In this document: piece by piece, positions 9,499 to 17,580 of the stretch
Position numbering within the stretch: the stretch's first letter is position 1
How the letters are laid out: each line of letters opens with the position of its first letter
Assembly (NCBI RefSeq): GCF_002980575.1
Contig: NZ_PVBS01000004.1
Coordinates: forward strand, 124,001-188,000
Direction: 5' to 3'
DNA: 64,000 bases
From: Sphingobacterium gobiense
Lineage (GTDB): Bacteria > Bacteroidota > Bacteroidia > Sphingobacteriales > Sphingobacteriaceae
Made by a program: the position numbers and the translations under genes
The notes under the pieces: generated by a model
Seen by the model: only the letters and a program-made list of their open reading frames with translations
Databases searched by the model: none
Told to the model about the DNA's origin: nothing

Positions 9499-9563
9499 CA
9501 GAAGCACTTATATTAGTTTGGATAATTTAAATTCTAACTATAGAAATATTATGCCAGAGCATC

Positions 9564-9594
9564 TTGATATTATTTCTAGACCAATATATCTTTG
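9564..9594 (+). promoter_or_regulatory. Candidate bioB promoter
   Basis: TTG at 9564-9566, 20 bases, then TATCTTTG at 9587-9594: an exact match to the Bacteroidota -33/-7 pattern (TTG, 19-21 bp, TAnnTTTG). Transcription would start near 9601, leaving an 88-nt leader before the bioB ATG at 9689. Confidence 0.6.
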
Positions 9595-9688
9595 GCATCT
9601 AATACAGGTAGTATTTTTAGTAGCGGACTATCTGAATTGTTAAAACCGGAGCGGCAGGTTAATAAGCTGGTCTATTACCTTTGTCACT

Positions 9689-10681
9689 ATGTTATTAGAT
9701 GAAAACATAGAACATAAAAAGGAGCTTAGGCACGATTGGAGCCGACAGGAAATAACAGCAATCTACAACAAACCCCTGCTGAATTTGATCTATGAAGCCG
9801 CCACCGTGCATCGGATGTGGCATAAGGCTGACGAAATTCAGCTATCAACCTTACTTTCTATCAAGACCGGGGGATGCCCGGAAGACTGTTCCTACTGTGG
9901 ACAAGCTGCCCGCTATCATACCGATATACAAGTACAGGCATTACTTCCGCTGGATACGGTACTAGACCATGCCCGCCGGGCGCAAGCAAACGGCGCTTCT
10001 CGTTTTTGTATGGCCGCGGCATGGCGCGAAGTTAGGGATAACCGTGATTTTGACAGGGTGCTGGAGATGGTTTCTGCTATCAACGCGATGGGATTAGAAG
10101 TCTGTTGCACACTAGGCATGCTTACCGAAGATCAAGCAAAAAGATTACAGGAAGCTGGGCTCTTTGCTTATAACCACAATTTAGATACTTCTGAAGCCTA
10201 TTACGACAAGATAATTTCGACACGCAAGTTCGATAATCGGCTTCATACGATCAACAATGTCCGAAAGGCCGGGATGACCGTATGCTCGGGAGGAATAATC
10301 GGACTAGGCGAGACTGTTGAAGACCGGATAGCGATGCTTTGTACATTATCCAATATGCCCCAGCATCCCGAATCTGTTCCTATCAATGCGCTTGCACGCG
10401 TGGAAGGGACGCCACTTGAAAATCTACCAAAAGTTAGAATTTGGGATATGGTACGGATGATAGCGACAGCAAGGATTATTATGCCTTCCACGATGATTCG
10501 CCTAAGTGCAGGGCGTATGGAAATGGAAGAGGAAGAACAAGCTTGGTGCTTCATGGCAGGAGCAAATTCCATATTCACGGGAGAAAAAGAGACGTTGCTA
10601 GTCACTCCAAATCCAGGTGTTTCGGAAGATATGGCTATGCTTGATAACCTTGGATTAAAGCCTATGGTTAAGAAAGATTAA
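9689..10681 (+). CDS. bioB: Biotin synthase
   Basis: Radical-SAM enzyme that inserts sulfur into dethiobiotin in the last step of biotin synthesis. The 330-residue protein has the AdoMet [4Fe-4S] motif CPEDCSYC (Cys63, Cys67, Cys70), the [2Fe-2S] ligand region SRFCMAAAWRE, CCTLGM and CSGGIIGLGE, NHNLDTSEAYYD, and the arginine of TMIRLSAGR. The usual motif is TGACPEDCKYC, so TGGCPEDCSYC is a minor variant. No bioA, bioD or bioF is next to it, so biotin genes are split in this genome. It lies between an intact small gene (9307) and a broken copy of the same gene (10787). Confidence 0.97.
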   Translation: MLLDENIEHKKELRHDWSRQEITAIYNKPLLNLIYEAATVHRMWHKADEIQLSTLLSIKTGGCPEDCSYCGQAARYHTDIQVQALLPLDTVLDHARRAQANGASRFCMAAAWREVRDNRDFDRVLEMVSAINAMGLEVCCTLGMLTEDQAKRLQEAGLFAYNHNLDTSEAYYDKIISTRKFDNRLHTINNVRKAGMTVCSGGIIGLGETVEDRIAMLCTLSNMPQHPESVPINALARVEGTPLENLPKVRIWDMVRMIATARIIMPSTMIRLSAGRMEMEEEEQAWCFMAGANSIFTGEKETLLVTPNPGVSEDMAMLDNLGLKPMVKKD

Positions 10682-10786
10682 AGCTCCGTCATTAAAAAAT
10701 CGATAAGGTTTTTTTCTTAGATTTTTTATCAAAAAAAGAAAGTTTTATGTATATCGTATCTATACGTATAAAGAACTGTTCCATAG

Positions 10787-10867
10787 ATTTATTATTGTCC
10801 TGCCAAGTCATACTTACAAAGTTTGGTATGAAAAGCGCCACACGGTTTGGGCTCGCCCGCCTCTATG
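10787..10867 (+). pseudogene. Remnant of a second copy of the 63-aa small gene
   Basis: In the frame from 10787 to the TGA at 10865-10867 the translation reads FIIVLPSHTYKVWYEKR then HTVWARPPL and stops, closely matching residues 30-55 of the 63-aa gene at 9307. The DNA over about 50 bp (9408-9460 against 10800-10852) differs mainly at silent positions. There is no start codon and the C-terminus is lost. It ends 8 bp before the convergent PepSY gene stops. Confidence 0.6.
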
Positions 10868-10874
10868 ATCACCT

Positions 10875-12038
10875 TCACTTCTTATTCCACCACACCAAAA
10901 AACCCGTAATAGGCAGGCTGGCACAAATCAAACTGATAAAAAAAGCGAAAATTTTACCGGCCAGACCACCTATGGAGCCCACGTGGATATCATAGTTCAT
11001 CATGGCCAGCTGATCAGCAAATGATGCTTCCCTATATTTGCTGCCTTCCATTTCCAAGGGGGCTAAGGTGTATCGATCATAAAAATATTCACTATGGTCG
11101 TACCACTGGCCCCTGAGGTGATAAACGGTAATGTCAATAGGGTCGTCGTCATCCGCAGGGTAAGGCGTCATGTACATGCCGTTAATATCATCCGCTGTTT
11201 CCAGTGTCGTGTACCAAGCCCTGTCGAGCGGTGTCATGGCATCTTCCCATGGCAAATCTTTATTAGATAGATCGGAGTGGGGATGATGGTGCCCCTGCTT
11301 CATCTCGCCTCCAGAAACGACGTAGTATACGGCTTTATCGAACCATTCAAAACTCCATACCAATCCTGTTACGGCGAGGATGAACGCAAAAATTAGGCTA
11401 TAGAACCCAAGCACATTGTGTAAATCATAGTTAGCCCGCTTGAAGCTTCCTGTAAGTTTGATCTTAAAACTCTTGTTCCTAGTTGCTTTACGCCATCTTT
11501 TCGGCCACCACATCACTAAACCAGTAAATAACAGCACAACAAAGATCAACGTAGCTACGCCCACAACCGGTTTCCCGATTTTGTAAGGTAACCACAATGC
11601 TGTATGCCCATCCAAGATGAAATTAAAGAAATTGAACTCACCACCTCCACGGGGTGTCTGTTTTTTCAAAAACTCGCCCGTATATGGATTAATGAAAACC
11701 ACCGAAAATGTCGCCTTACCATTTGTCCGCCCTATATAGCCGACAGCTGCAGCTTCGCCGCTATGTCCGTAGGTCAGGCCGGTAGGCTGCTGCCCGGGCA
11801 TATACACCGCTGCCATATCCAAGATGCGGCTCGGCGGTACAAAGGGCTCTGTGCGTTTTTCCACGAAGCGCCATGGCTCGATTCGATCTTTTATTTCCTG
11901 CTGAAAGGCGTAGAAGCAGCCTGTGATACTCACAATAAATACGATAATACCCGAGATTAACCCCAACCAAAGATGCAGCCAATCATTAATCCGCCGTATG
12001 GTTGTCTTTTTTTTCTTTTTTTTCTTCACCCGTTGCAT
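10875..12038 (-). CDS. PepSY-associated inner-membrane protein, XusC-like
   Basis: A 387-residue inner-membrane protein with a basic N-terminus (VKKKKKKKTTIRR) and four membrane helices (about 20-42, 170-192, 216-240 and 355-382), the PepSY-TM layout WLHLWLGLISGIIVF, FNFILDGHTALWLP, VMWWPKRWRKA, YDLHNVLGFYSL and YDIHVGSIGGLAGKIF. The paired histidines in helices are typical of this family, thought to reduce or move ferric siderophore or haem across the inner membrane. It is divergent from a TonB receptor and a DUF4374 lipoprotein, the three components of the Bacteroides xenosiderophore system xusABC; here xusC is on the opposite strand. The extracytoplasmic loop has HHHPH and DDDD clusters at about 265-305 that could bind metal. 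Confidence 0.85.
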   Translation of the reverse strand: MQRVKKKKKKKTTIRRINDWLHLWLGLISGIIVFIVSITGCFYAFQQEIKDRIEPWRFVEKRTEPFVPPSRILDMAAVYMPGQQPTGLTYGHSGEAAAVGYIGRTNGKATFSVVFINPYTGEFLKKQTPRGGGEFNFFNFILDGHTALWLPYKIGKPVVGVATLIFVVLLFTGLVMWWPKRWRKATRNKSFKIKLTGSFKRANYDLHNVLGFYSLIFAFILAVTGLVWSFEWFDKAVYYVVSGGEMKQGHHHPHSDLSNKDLPWEDAMTPLDRAWYTTLETADDINGMYMTPYPADDDDPIDITVYHLRGQWYDHSEYFYDRYTLAPLEMEGSKYREASFADQLAMMNYDIHVGSIGGLAGKIFAFFISLICASLPITGFLVWWNKK

Positions 12039-12100
12039 CGTGCCATGCGACCACTTTTTTATGCGTGATCTTTGTTTTTGTTTAAATTCAGTCTAAATAA

Positions 12101-12126
12101 TATTATATTTGCCCACAAATATAATA
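12101..12126. promoter_or_regulatory. Palindromic operator overlapping the -7 element of the xus-like receptor gene
   Basis: Arms TATTATATTTG (12101-12111) and CAAATATAATA (12116-12126) are perfect reverse complements around a 4-bp CCCA centre. The left arm contains TATATTTG (12104-12111), an exact -7 element for the plus-strand receptor gene, whose start would be near 12118. A bound protein here would block it. It lies in the 96-bp spacer between the divergent genes. An iron regulator such as Fur is the obvious guess, but the motif was not compared with known Bacteroidota sites. Confidence 0.65.
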
Positions 12127-12134
12127 ACTCCTCT

Positions 12135-14336
12135 ATGGATAGGTGGAAAATGATGGCAAAAAAGATGACTCTATATCCAAAAAGCGTACGGGTTCTGTTG
12201 TTACTACCCTTAATTTGGACAGCCCACACCCGCTTGGCGATGGCACAAGATACCACCAAAACTGTATCACAGCAAAAAGAAATTGATGCGGTTCATATCC
12301 ATAAAAAAACAGAAAGCCGTGAAATTAAAGAGGAACCTTTTAATGTCAACGTCGTAGAAACCAAGCAATATTATAATTCTACACTCGATATCAACCAACT
12401 ACTGACGCGTACCACAGGCATCCGTGTCCGTGAAGATGGTGGACTTGGTTCCAACTTTAATTTTTCCTTGAACGGTTTCAGCGGCAAGTCCCTCAAGTTT
12501 TTCCTAGACGGCATCCCGATGGATAACTTTGGTTCGTCGTTCTCGCTCAACAACTTTCCGGCGAACATGGCAGAAAGAATTGAAGTTTATAAAGGCGTCG
12601 TACCTGTTTCGTTGGGTGCCGATGCCCTCGGTGGAGCCATCAATATGGTTACCCGCCGCAACCTCAACTATATGGATGTCTCCTATAGTATAGGATCCTT
12701 CAATACCCATAAGGCCGGTTTGAACGGTGCGTATACAAATGCAAAAACCGGGTTGGCTGTCCGATTCAATGGATTTTACAATTATTCCGACAACAGCTAT
12801 AAAGTGAACGTGGAACCGATCAGAGGCAACACCGTGCTCCCGGAGCAAGAGGTGAAACGTTTCCACGACGGCTACAGTTCGCTGGGAGGGCAGGTGGAGG
12901 TCGGCGTGCGCGATAAAGCCTTTGCGGATCAGTTGTTTGTAGGGATCCTTGCCGGGCAGAACGATAAAGATATCCAAACCGGTGTGGTGATGGACCAAGT
13001 ATTTGGTGCCATGACCCAATCGAGTAATTCGATCATTCCTACCTTGAAGTATAAAAAGGACAACCTGTTTGTGAACGGATTGGATTTCAACCTCTACGGA
13101 GCCTACAATAGTACCCGCAACCATTTTGTCGATACCGTAGGTTTAACATACAACTGGCTACAGGAAACCACGCCCCGCAGTGGCGGTGCCGAACGGCAGC
13201 GTACCCAGTTGCGCCAACGCGATGGCGAAAGCCTGCTGACAGCCAACCTCGCTTATACACTGCACCAAGACCACCGGCTGTCCCTAAACTACGTATTAAC
13301 AGACTTTAAGCGGAAGTCCAGTGATGTTGAACAGCCGAATAATGTGGCTTATACTATGCCGCAGCGTCTGCAGAAGCAAAACCTGGGACTGGGGTTGGAC
13401 AGTCGTTTTGGTGCATTGCGCACCAACGTATTTGCCAAGTATTATGGCCTCCATGCCGAATCCTTTGAGAATATTTCCCAAACACTGACGCCCGAGTATG
13501 CCGAAATAGCCACCAGCCAGGATAATGTAGGGTATGGTCTTGCAGGGACTTATTTTTTACTGCCCCGAATGCAGGTAAAAGCTTCCTACGAACATGCTTA
13601 TCGGCTGCCTGAACCGCTGGAGCTGCTGGGCGATGGATTGTTCACCATTCGCAATGAAACCTTAACGCCAGAAAAAAGCGATAACATCAATATTGGGGGC
13701 TTATATGCCTTTACCGTCAATCAAGTACACAACTTCCAGACGGAAGCCAATTTTATTTACCGGAATTCTACTGACTTCATCCGGCAGGAGCAAGGCCGGA
13801 ATCAACCCACGGGACGTAAATTCATCAACGTAGGCGATGTCAGAACCACGGGCGTGGAAGGCGAGATACGCTACAATTGGAAAAACAGGCTCTACAGCAG
13901 TGTCAATCTAAGCTATCAAAATATCATTGATAAAACGGAATTCACTACCGGTGGAAATCTGAGTGGCGAGACCACCCAACCGAACCTCAATTACGGATAC
14001 AAGGTGCCCAATATACCTTACCTCTTTGGTAATTTTGATCTGGGGCTGCAGTTACCGAAAGTGGGCGGCAAAGGAGGGGCGGCCAACATCCAGTACCGGC
14101 TCAATTTTATTGAGGAATACTACCTTACCCCAGAACAGCTGGGCGCTAATAATCCCGACATGATCCCGCGGCAGTTTGCACACAGCATTCTGGCAGACTA
14201 CAGTATCGGCCAGGGCAAATACAACATTGCCGTAGAATGCCATAACCTAACGAATAGTAGGCTGTTTGACAACTACAGGATGCAGAAACCCGGACGCTCT
14301 TTCAACGTAAAAATTAGATACTTTATACAAAAATAA
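12135..14336 (+). CDS. TonB-dependent outer-membrane receptor, XusA-like (iron/siderophore)
   Basis: A 733-residue TonB-dependent receptor of the FecA/FhuE class rather than SusC: after a signal peptide (LLLLPLIWTAHTRLAMAQ) there is only a short lead, no STN or carboxypeptidase-like domain, then a plug with STLDINQLLTRTTGIRV, NFSLNGFSGKSLKFFLDG, ERIEVYKGVVPVSLGADAL and GGAINMVTRR, and a 22-strand barrel ending SFNVKIRYF. The frame is open from 12072, but the palindrome and -7 box at 12101-12126 lie inside that extension, so I start at the ATG at 12135. The next gene begins one base after the stop. With the divergent PepSY protein it forms an iron-complex uptake set; the ligand cannot be read from sequence. 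Confidence 0.9.
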   Translation: MDRWKMMAKKMTLYPKSVRVLLLLPLIWTAHTRLAMAQDTTKTVSQQKEIDAVHIHKKTESREIKEEPFNVNVVETKQYYNSTLDINQLLTRTTGIRVREDGGLGSNFNFSLNGFSGKSLKFFLDGIPMDNFGSSFSLNNFPANMAERIEVYKGVVPVSLGADALGGAINMVTRRNLNYMDVSYSIGSFNTHKAGLNGAYTNAKTGLAVRFNGFYNYSDNSYKVNVEPIRGNTVLPEQEVKRFHDGYSSLGGQVEVGVRDKAFADQLFVGILAGQNDKDIQTGVVMDQVFGAMTQSSNSIIPTLKYKKDNLFVNGLDFNLYGAYNSTRNHFVDTVGLTYNWLQETTPRSGGAERQRTQLRQRDGESLLTANLAYTLHQDHRLSLNYVLTDFKRKSSDVEQPNNVAYTMPQRLQKQNLGLGLDSRFGALRTNVFAKYYGLHAESFENISQTLTPEYAEIATSQDNVGYGLAGTYFLLPRMQVKASYEHAYRLPEPLELLGDGLFTIRNETLTPEKSDNINIGGLYAFTVNQVHNFQTEANFIYRNSTDFIRQEQGRNQPTGRKFINVGDVRTTGVEGEIRYNWKNRLYSSVNLSYQNIIDKTEFTTGGNLSGETTQPNLNYGYKVPNIPYLFGNFDLGLQLPKVGGKGGAANIQYRLNFIEEYYLTPEQLGANNPDMIPRQFAHSILADYSIGQGKYNIAVECHNLTNSRLFDNYRMQKPGRSFNVKIRYFIQK

Positions 14337-15581
14337 ATGGCTATGAGAAAGTTAAAACAATACAGGAGTGTGGCCTTGGCTTTAGGCTTTGCAGTTGCTG
14401 CCTCTTCTTGCAGTAAAGATGACAATGGGGGCAATGACCGCCCCAACGAACCGATAATAGAAGGTGGTCAAGCTTACGTTTTAGGCGTAGGTGTAGAGGC
14501 CGGTACCGATTATATCAACTATATCGTGCATACCAAGGACCTGTTGAATGGCAAGATTTCCCTGTTGAATAATGGTATCCTGCAGGAGGGTTACCGCGAA
14601 TACCTGAACATCAACAATTACTTTTATTCCATCGGCGGATTGGGCGTCAACAACGTCGATGCGTATTACATTAATAACGAGAGCCGACTGACCGCGAAAA
14701 CAGGGGTTACTTCCAATACTGGAGCCGAGGATTACCTGAGCGTCAATAATGACAAAACCTTCTTGGGCGCTAAGCTCGTGGTTGATGATAAATTTGACGG
14801 CAACATGGAATTTTTTGAGGTTGATACCGATGGTTACACCGTGAAAGAGACGGTAAAAGTTCCGGCCAAAGATGTCTACAAAGATCCGGAAAACAAACAC
14901 GGCTGGCGCCATACCGGCATGGCGGTCAGCGGCGACCGGGTTTACCAAACCATCTTTCCTTACGCGAACGGCGTTAGCCCGAATTTAGACACGAACTACG
15001 TTGCGGTATATAGCTATCCAGAATTTGAACTGGAAACCGTTATCAAAGACGACCGTACCGGCCCGGCAGGTGCTCCCGTTAACATATCGGGTATATTCAC
15101 GGCAGAGAATGGCGACGTGTATACGGTTTATCACGGCGGCTATGGATTCGACCCAAAAGGAAATTATAAAGAAGGTGGTATTTTACGCATCAAGGCAGGT
15201 ACTACCGAATTTGATAAAGGCTATCATTTTAAAACCGAAGGTATACCGAATGGCGGTAAGCTTATCAAAGCAACCTACATAGGTAATAATAAGCTACTGG
15301 CGCACAAGTATACGGCCGAACAAAATGGACAGTGGGATCAAACCAACCTCACGTTCGTTATTGTGGACCTGGTCGCGCGAACCATTACAGCGGTGAAGGA
15401 TGCACCCATCTATCAGTATTCTGAGCCGGCCTTTGTGGATGGCGATAAAGCTTATGTACCAGCCAAAGTAGGGGCATCATTACATATCTATCAAATCGAT
15501 ATCCCTACAGCAACAGCTACAAAAGGAATTGAGATCGAAGCTTCCTATGTAAAGGGAATAGGTAAGTTGCACAAACAATAA
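14337..15581 (+). CDS. DUF4374 lipoprotein, XusB-like
   Basis: A 414-residue lipoprotein with signal peptide ending at lipobox AASSC (Cys25) and an acidic/asparagine linker (SKDDNGGNDRP). The rest is beta-rich with propeller-like repeats (INYIVHTKDLLNGKISLL, YFYSIGGLGVNN, GDVYTVYHGGYG). I assign DUF4374, the family of XusB, which in Bacteroides is a surface lipoprotein that binds siderophore next to XusA. The ATG follows the receptor stop directly (TAA then ATG), so the two are coupled. A second ATG two codons later is equally possible. A long hairpin terminator follows. Confidence 0.82.
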   Translation: MAMRKLKQYRSVALALGFAVAASSCSKDDNGGNDRPNEPIIEGGQAYVLGVGVEAGTDYINYIVHTKDLLNGKISLLNNGILQEGYREYLNINNYFYSIGGLGVNNVDAYYINNESRLTAKTGVTSNTGAEDYLSVNNDKTFLGAKLVVDDKFDGNMEFFEVDTDGYTVKETVKVPAKDVYKDPENKHGWRHTGMAVSGDRVYQTIFPYANGVSPNLDTNYVAVYSYPEFELETVIKDDRTGPAGAPVNISGIFTAENGDVYTVYHGGYGFDPKGNYKEGGILRIKAGTTEFDKGYHFKTEGIPNGGKLIKATYIGNNKLLAHKYTAEQNGQWDQTNLTFVIVDLVARTITAVKDAPIYQYSEPAFVDGDKAYVPAKVGASLHIYQIDIPTATATKGIEIEASYVKGIGKLHKQ

Positions 15582-15596
15582 CGATAGGATTTGTTT

Positions 15597-15636
15597 TAAT
15601 GTTTAAGCCTCGGTCGTATCCGAGGCTTAAACATTA
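15597..15636. terminator. Hairpin terminator between convergent genes
   Basis: Perfect 17-bp arms (15597-15613 and 15620-15636) around the loop TCGTAT. It lies 15 bp after the DUF4374 stop and 51 bp from the convergent hsp20 stop, and with A/T flanks on both sides could work in both directions. The loop and top of the stem recur at 19108-19131. Confidence 0.8.
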
Positions 15637-15687
15637 TGATTTATCCATAGCTGAAGCACCTATTAAGTACCCATTTTACGTTAGGTG

Positions 15688-16149
15688 TTAGGACACTAAA
15701 ACTTCTTGTCCCGCAGGCATTTTATCTGGATCTTTTTTCAAGATGATCGTCAAGATCCCTTCTTCGTAGCTTGCGTGCACATTTTCAATTAGTAAATCGT
15801 CTTGTAATCGAAATGCACGTTTAAAAGCACCTACATGTTGTTCTTGGTAAACATATTTTAACCCAGGTTCTATTTCTGCCTCTTTGCAAGTAATCGTGAG
15901 CACCTGCTCTGTGATATTTACTTGAAACTGATCTTTTTTTCTGCCTGCTGCAAATACTTGGATTTGATAGAATTCATCGTTCTCCGCGATATTTACCGGA
16001 ATATAAGTTTTCTGATCACCTTTGCTGGCAAACGGAGGTGAATCGTTGAATAGGTGATGTTGTAATTTTTCAAACTTTCTTCTAAAATCCCCACGGCAGT
16101 CCCTGCCGAGGCCTTGATTTACACTGTTGTATGCATCTTTTCTAAACAT
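15688..16149 (-). CDS. Hsp20/alpha-crystallin-type small heat-shock protein
   Basis: A 153-residue chaperone that holds unfolding proteins. The alpha-crystallin domain spans about 50-145: TYIPVNIAENDEFYQIQV, AAGRKKDQFQVNI, GAFKRAFRLQDDLLIENVHASYEEGILTIIL, close to the usual A-x-Y-x-n-GVL-T signature with G-I-L in the GVL place. I start at the ATG at 16149 because a longer start at 16185 would run into the upstream gene, while 16149 has an A-rich leader. Last gene of a sigma-factor-led operon, so a member of a stress regulon by context. Confidence 0.88.
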   Translation of the reverse strand: MFRKDAYNSVNQGLGRDCRGDFRRKFEKLQHHLFNDSPPFASKGDQKTYIPVNIAENDEFYQIQVFAAGRKKDQFQVNITEQVLTITCKEAEIEPGLKYVYQEQHVGAFKRAFRLQDDLLIENVHASYEEGILTIILKKDPDKMPAGQEVLVS

Positions 16150-16168
16150 TTTTTTTTCTTTTAATACG

Positions 16169-16420
16169 TTAATAGATAGGAACAATTTTCGGTGTATCCT
16201 GTAAAGAATTTTCTAATGGCATAACTGCGTGCTGTGGATCGCTATGCGCTGCTTTCATTCTACGCTTCTGGATCTTTGCGTGCACTAACGTGCCAATAGT
16301 AAATAATGCCGTTGCGAGCAGGAGGATTTTAAATATCGCTCCTATCACTATTGTAACTAATCCAATTACTGCCGTTATGAGGAGTAATCTGGGTAGTAAA
16401 AATTGAAATTTATTTTTCAT
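16169..16420 (-). CDS. Small two-helix membrane protein, unknown
   Basis: An 83-residue protein with a basic N-terminus and a hydrophobic hairpin (LLLITAVIGLVTIVIGA and ILLLATALFTIGTLVHA, about 11-48), then a polar cytoplasmic tail (KIQKRRMKAAHSDP). I do not recognise a family. It sits between the hsp20 gene and a second small membrane protein, directly downstream of the candidate sigma-dependent promoter at 16460-16491, and so probably belongs to the envelope-stress response. It could be a regulator of the sigma factor, but no zinc-finger or other anti-sigma motif is visible. Confidence 0.65.
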   Translation of the reverse strand: MKNKFQFLLPRLLLITAVIGLVTIVIGAIFKILLLATALFTIGTLVHAKIQKRRMKAAHSDPQHAVMPLENSLQDTPKIVPIY

Positions 16421-16459
16421 GTTCTTTTAATTATTTATTTTGTAAAGGCCTTTGTCGTA

Positions 16460-16491
16460 GTAGACGTACAATAAGAAGCTTTTACTTTAAA
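16460..16491 (-). promoter_or_regulatory. Candidate ECF-sigma promoter inside the operon
   Basis: On the minus strand TTTAAAGTAAAA (16491-16480), 13 bases, then CGTCTAC (16466-16460). The same pair occurs 12 bases apart upstream of the operon's own sigma gene. CGTC is a common -10 core of ECF sigma factors. It would drive the small membrane protein and hsp20. Confidence 0.5.
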
Positions 16492-16523
16492 CTTTTTGAA
16501 ATTTTTCGATTTTTTTTCCAAGA

Positions 16524-16859
16524 CTAAAATTTACAACGTGAATCAAAGCGTCGTTTCCATTCCTCACGCAAACGCTGACGATCTTCTTCCGAAATGTCTT
16601 CCCTATCCATATCTCTATTTTTAAATCTTCGTCTGAAACCACCCGGTCTACCGAATCCTCGGCCAAATAATAATTTAGATAATAGGAATAACCCTAAGGC
16701 TTGCCAGTAACTAATAGCTTTAAACCCAAAGATTTCAGGGACTAAAGTATTCCATAAAAATTGGAGCAGGGCAATGACTAGGAAGAAGAAGACTACGATG
16801 GCGAGTCCTATAAAAATCTTTTTACCCTTTCTTTTACTACTCATAAATCTTTTCATCAC
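16524..16859 (-). CDS. Small membrane protein, unknown
   Basis: A 111-residue protein with a basic start (MMKRFMSSKRKGKK), a strong membrane helix (IFIGLAIVVFFFLVIALLQFLW, about 15-36, given here in part), a second weaker helix (YWQALGLFLLSKLLFG, about 51-66), and a highly charged tail rich in Arg, Asp and Glu (FRRRFKNRDMDREDI, then EEDRQRLREEWKRRF) likely helical. This layout is common for genes directly after ECF sigma genes in Sphingobacteriaceae, but I know no assigned function. Only 9 bp from the sigma gene stop, so co-transcribed. A role as membrane anchor or anti-sigma is possible and unproven. Confidence 0.68.
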   Translation of the reverse strand: MMKRFMSSKRKGKKIFIGLAIVVFFFLVIALLQFLWNTLVPEIFGFKAISYWQALGLFLLSKLLFGRGFGRPGGFRRRFKNRDMDREDISEEDRQRLREEWKRRFDSRCKF

Positions 16860-16868
16860 TATTTAATT

Positions 16869-17444
16869 TTAAGAATTTAACTCATCATACAACCCCCTCA
16901 AGCGAAGACGCAAATGTTTAACAGCATAGCTTTTTCGACTGATGATGGTTTTAAGGTTTTCATTTTCTTGATTGGCAATCTCTTGGAGGGTCATATCCTC
17001 GATCTCATTCATAACAAATACTTTCTTTTGCTTCTCCGGCAACTCGTCCAAGGCTTGCATCAGCTCATCCCAAAAAATCTCTTTAAACATCTTGAGTTCC
17101 GGACTACTGGATTCATCCGCAACGAGGAGATGGGCAATAGAGAATGATTCATCATCTCCTTCACCAGCGAGTTCTTCTAGTGATTCATGCTTCTTCTTTC
17201 GATAAGAGTCTGTAATTTTATTTCTAGTTACCGAATACAGCCATGCCCCGGCATTGCCCAAATCGTCTATATTGGTAACCCTTGAAAACTGATACCAAAC
17301 TTCTTGCAGAATGTCTTCAGCGTCAGCAGTACGCTTGACCCTCGCTTTTACGAAGCGTAGTAATTGGGCGCCATAAGTCTTGACGGTTTCTCTAAAAGAT
17401 TTTGTATCTCTCGCTGACATTATTTGTTGCTCTGCCCGGTCCAT
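16869..17444 (-). CDS. ECF-type RNA polymerase sigma factor heading a stress operon
   Basis: A 191-residue sigma factor. Region 2: RTADAEDILQEVWYQFSRV and AGAWLYSVTRNKITDSYRKK (about 40-82). Region 4: ALDELPEKQKKVFVMNEIEDMTLQEIANQ, then the recognition helix NLKTIISRKSYAVKHLR near the C-terminus. An acidic linker (LAGEGDDESF) separates them. The gene leads a minus-strand operon with two small membrane proteins and Hsp20. Two copies of a TTTAAAGTAAAA...CGTCTAC element, before this gene and inside the operon, suggest it drives its own synthesis. The factor was probably named for extracytoplasmic stress by similarity only. Confidence 0.92.
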   Translation of the reverse strand: MDRAEQQIMSARDTKSFRETVKTYGAQLLRFVKARVKRTADAEDILQEVWYQFSRVTNIDDLGNAGAWLYSVTRNKITDSYRKKKHESLEELAGEGDDESFSIAHLLVADESSSPELKMFKEIFWDELMQALDELPEKQKKVFVMNEIEDMTLQEIANQENENLKTIISRKSYAVKHLRLRLRGLYDELNS

Positions 17445-17450
17445 GTATAC

Positions 17451-17481
17451 GTAGACGAATCCAAAAGCATTTTACTTTAAA
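17451..17481 (-). promoter_or_regulatory. Candidate autoregulatory promoter of the ECF sigma gene
   Basis: Minus strand: TTTAAAGTAAAA (17481-17470), 12 bases, CGTCTAC (17457-17451), ending 7 bp before the sigma gene's annotated ATG at 17444. Such a short leader means either a nearly leaderless mRNA or a start a few codons later (a second ATG lies 8 codons in). Confidence 0.5.
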
Positions 17482-17580
17482 TAATCTGCATTATTTAAAT
17501 ATATAGAATTTATGGTGACGATCTCAAGAATAATTCTTATTTCACCTTGCTGAATAAGGTCATAAGAATTAGGACGGCTC

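Noticed and set aside
9676..9683. TACCTTTG as the bioB promoter
   Set aside because: It would start transcription at the ATG itself and has no TTG at 19-21 bp; the element at 9564-9594 is a complete match.
12116..12123. TATATTTG on the minus strand as a promoter for the PepSY gene
   Set aside because: It is the mirror arm of the palindrome; no -33 TTG is found at the needed spacing on that strand, so I treat it as part of the operator.
12072..12134. Upstream start (position 12072) for the xusA-like receptor
   Set aside because: The extension covers the candidate -7 element and palindrome, lacks signal-peptide character, and the ATG at 12135 is followed by a normal signal peptide.
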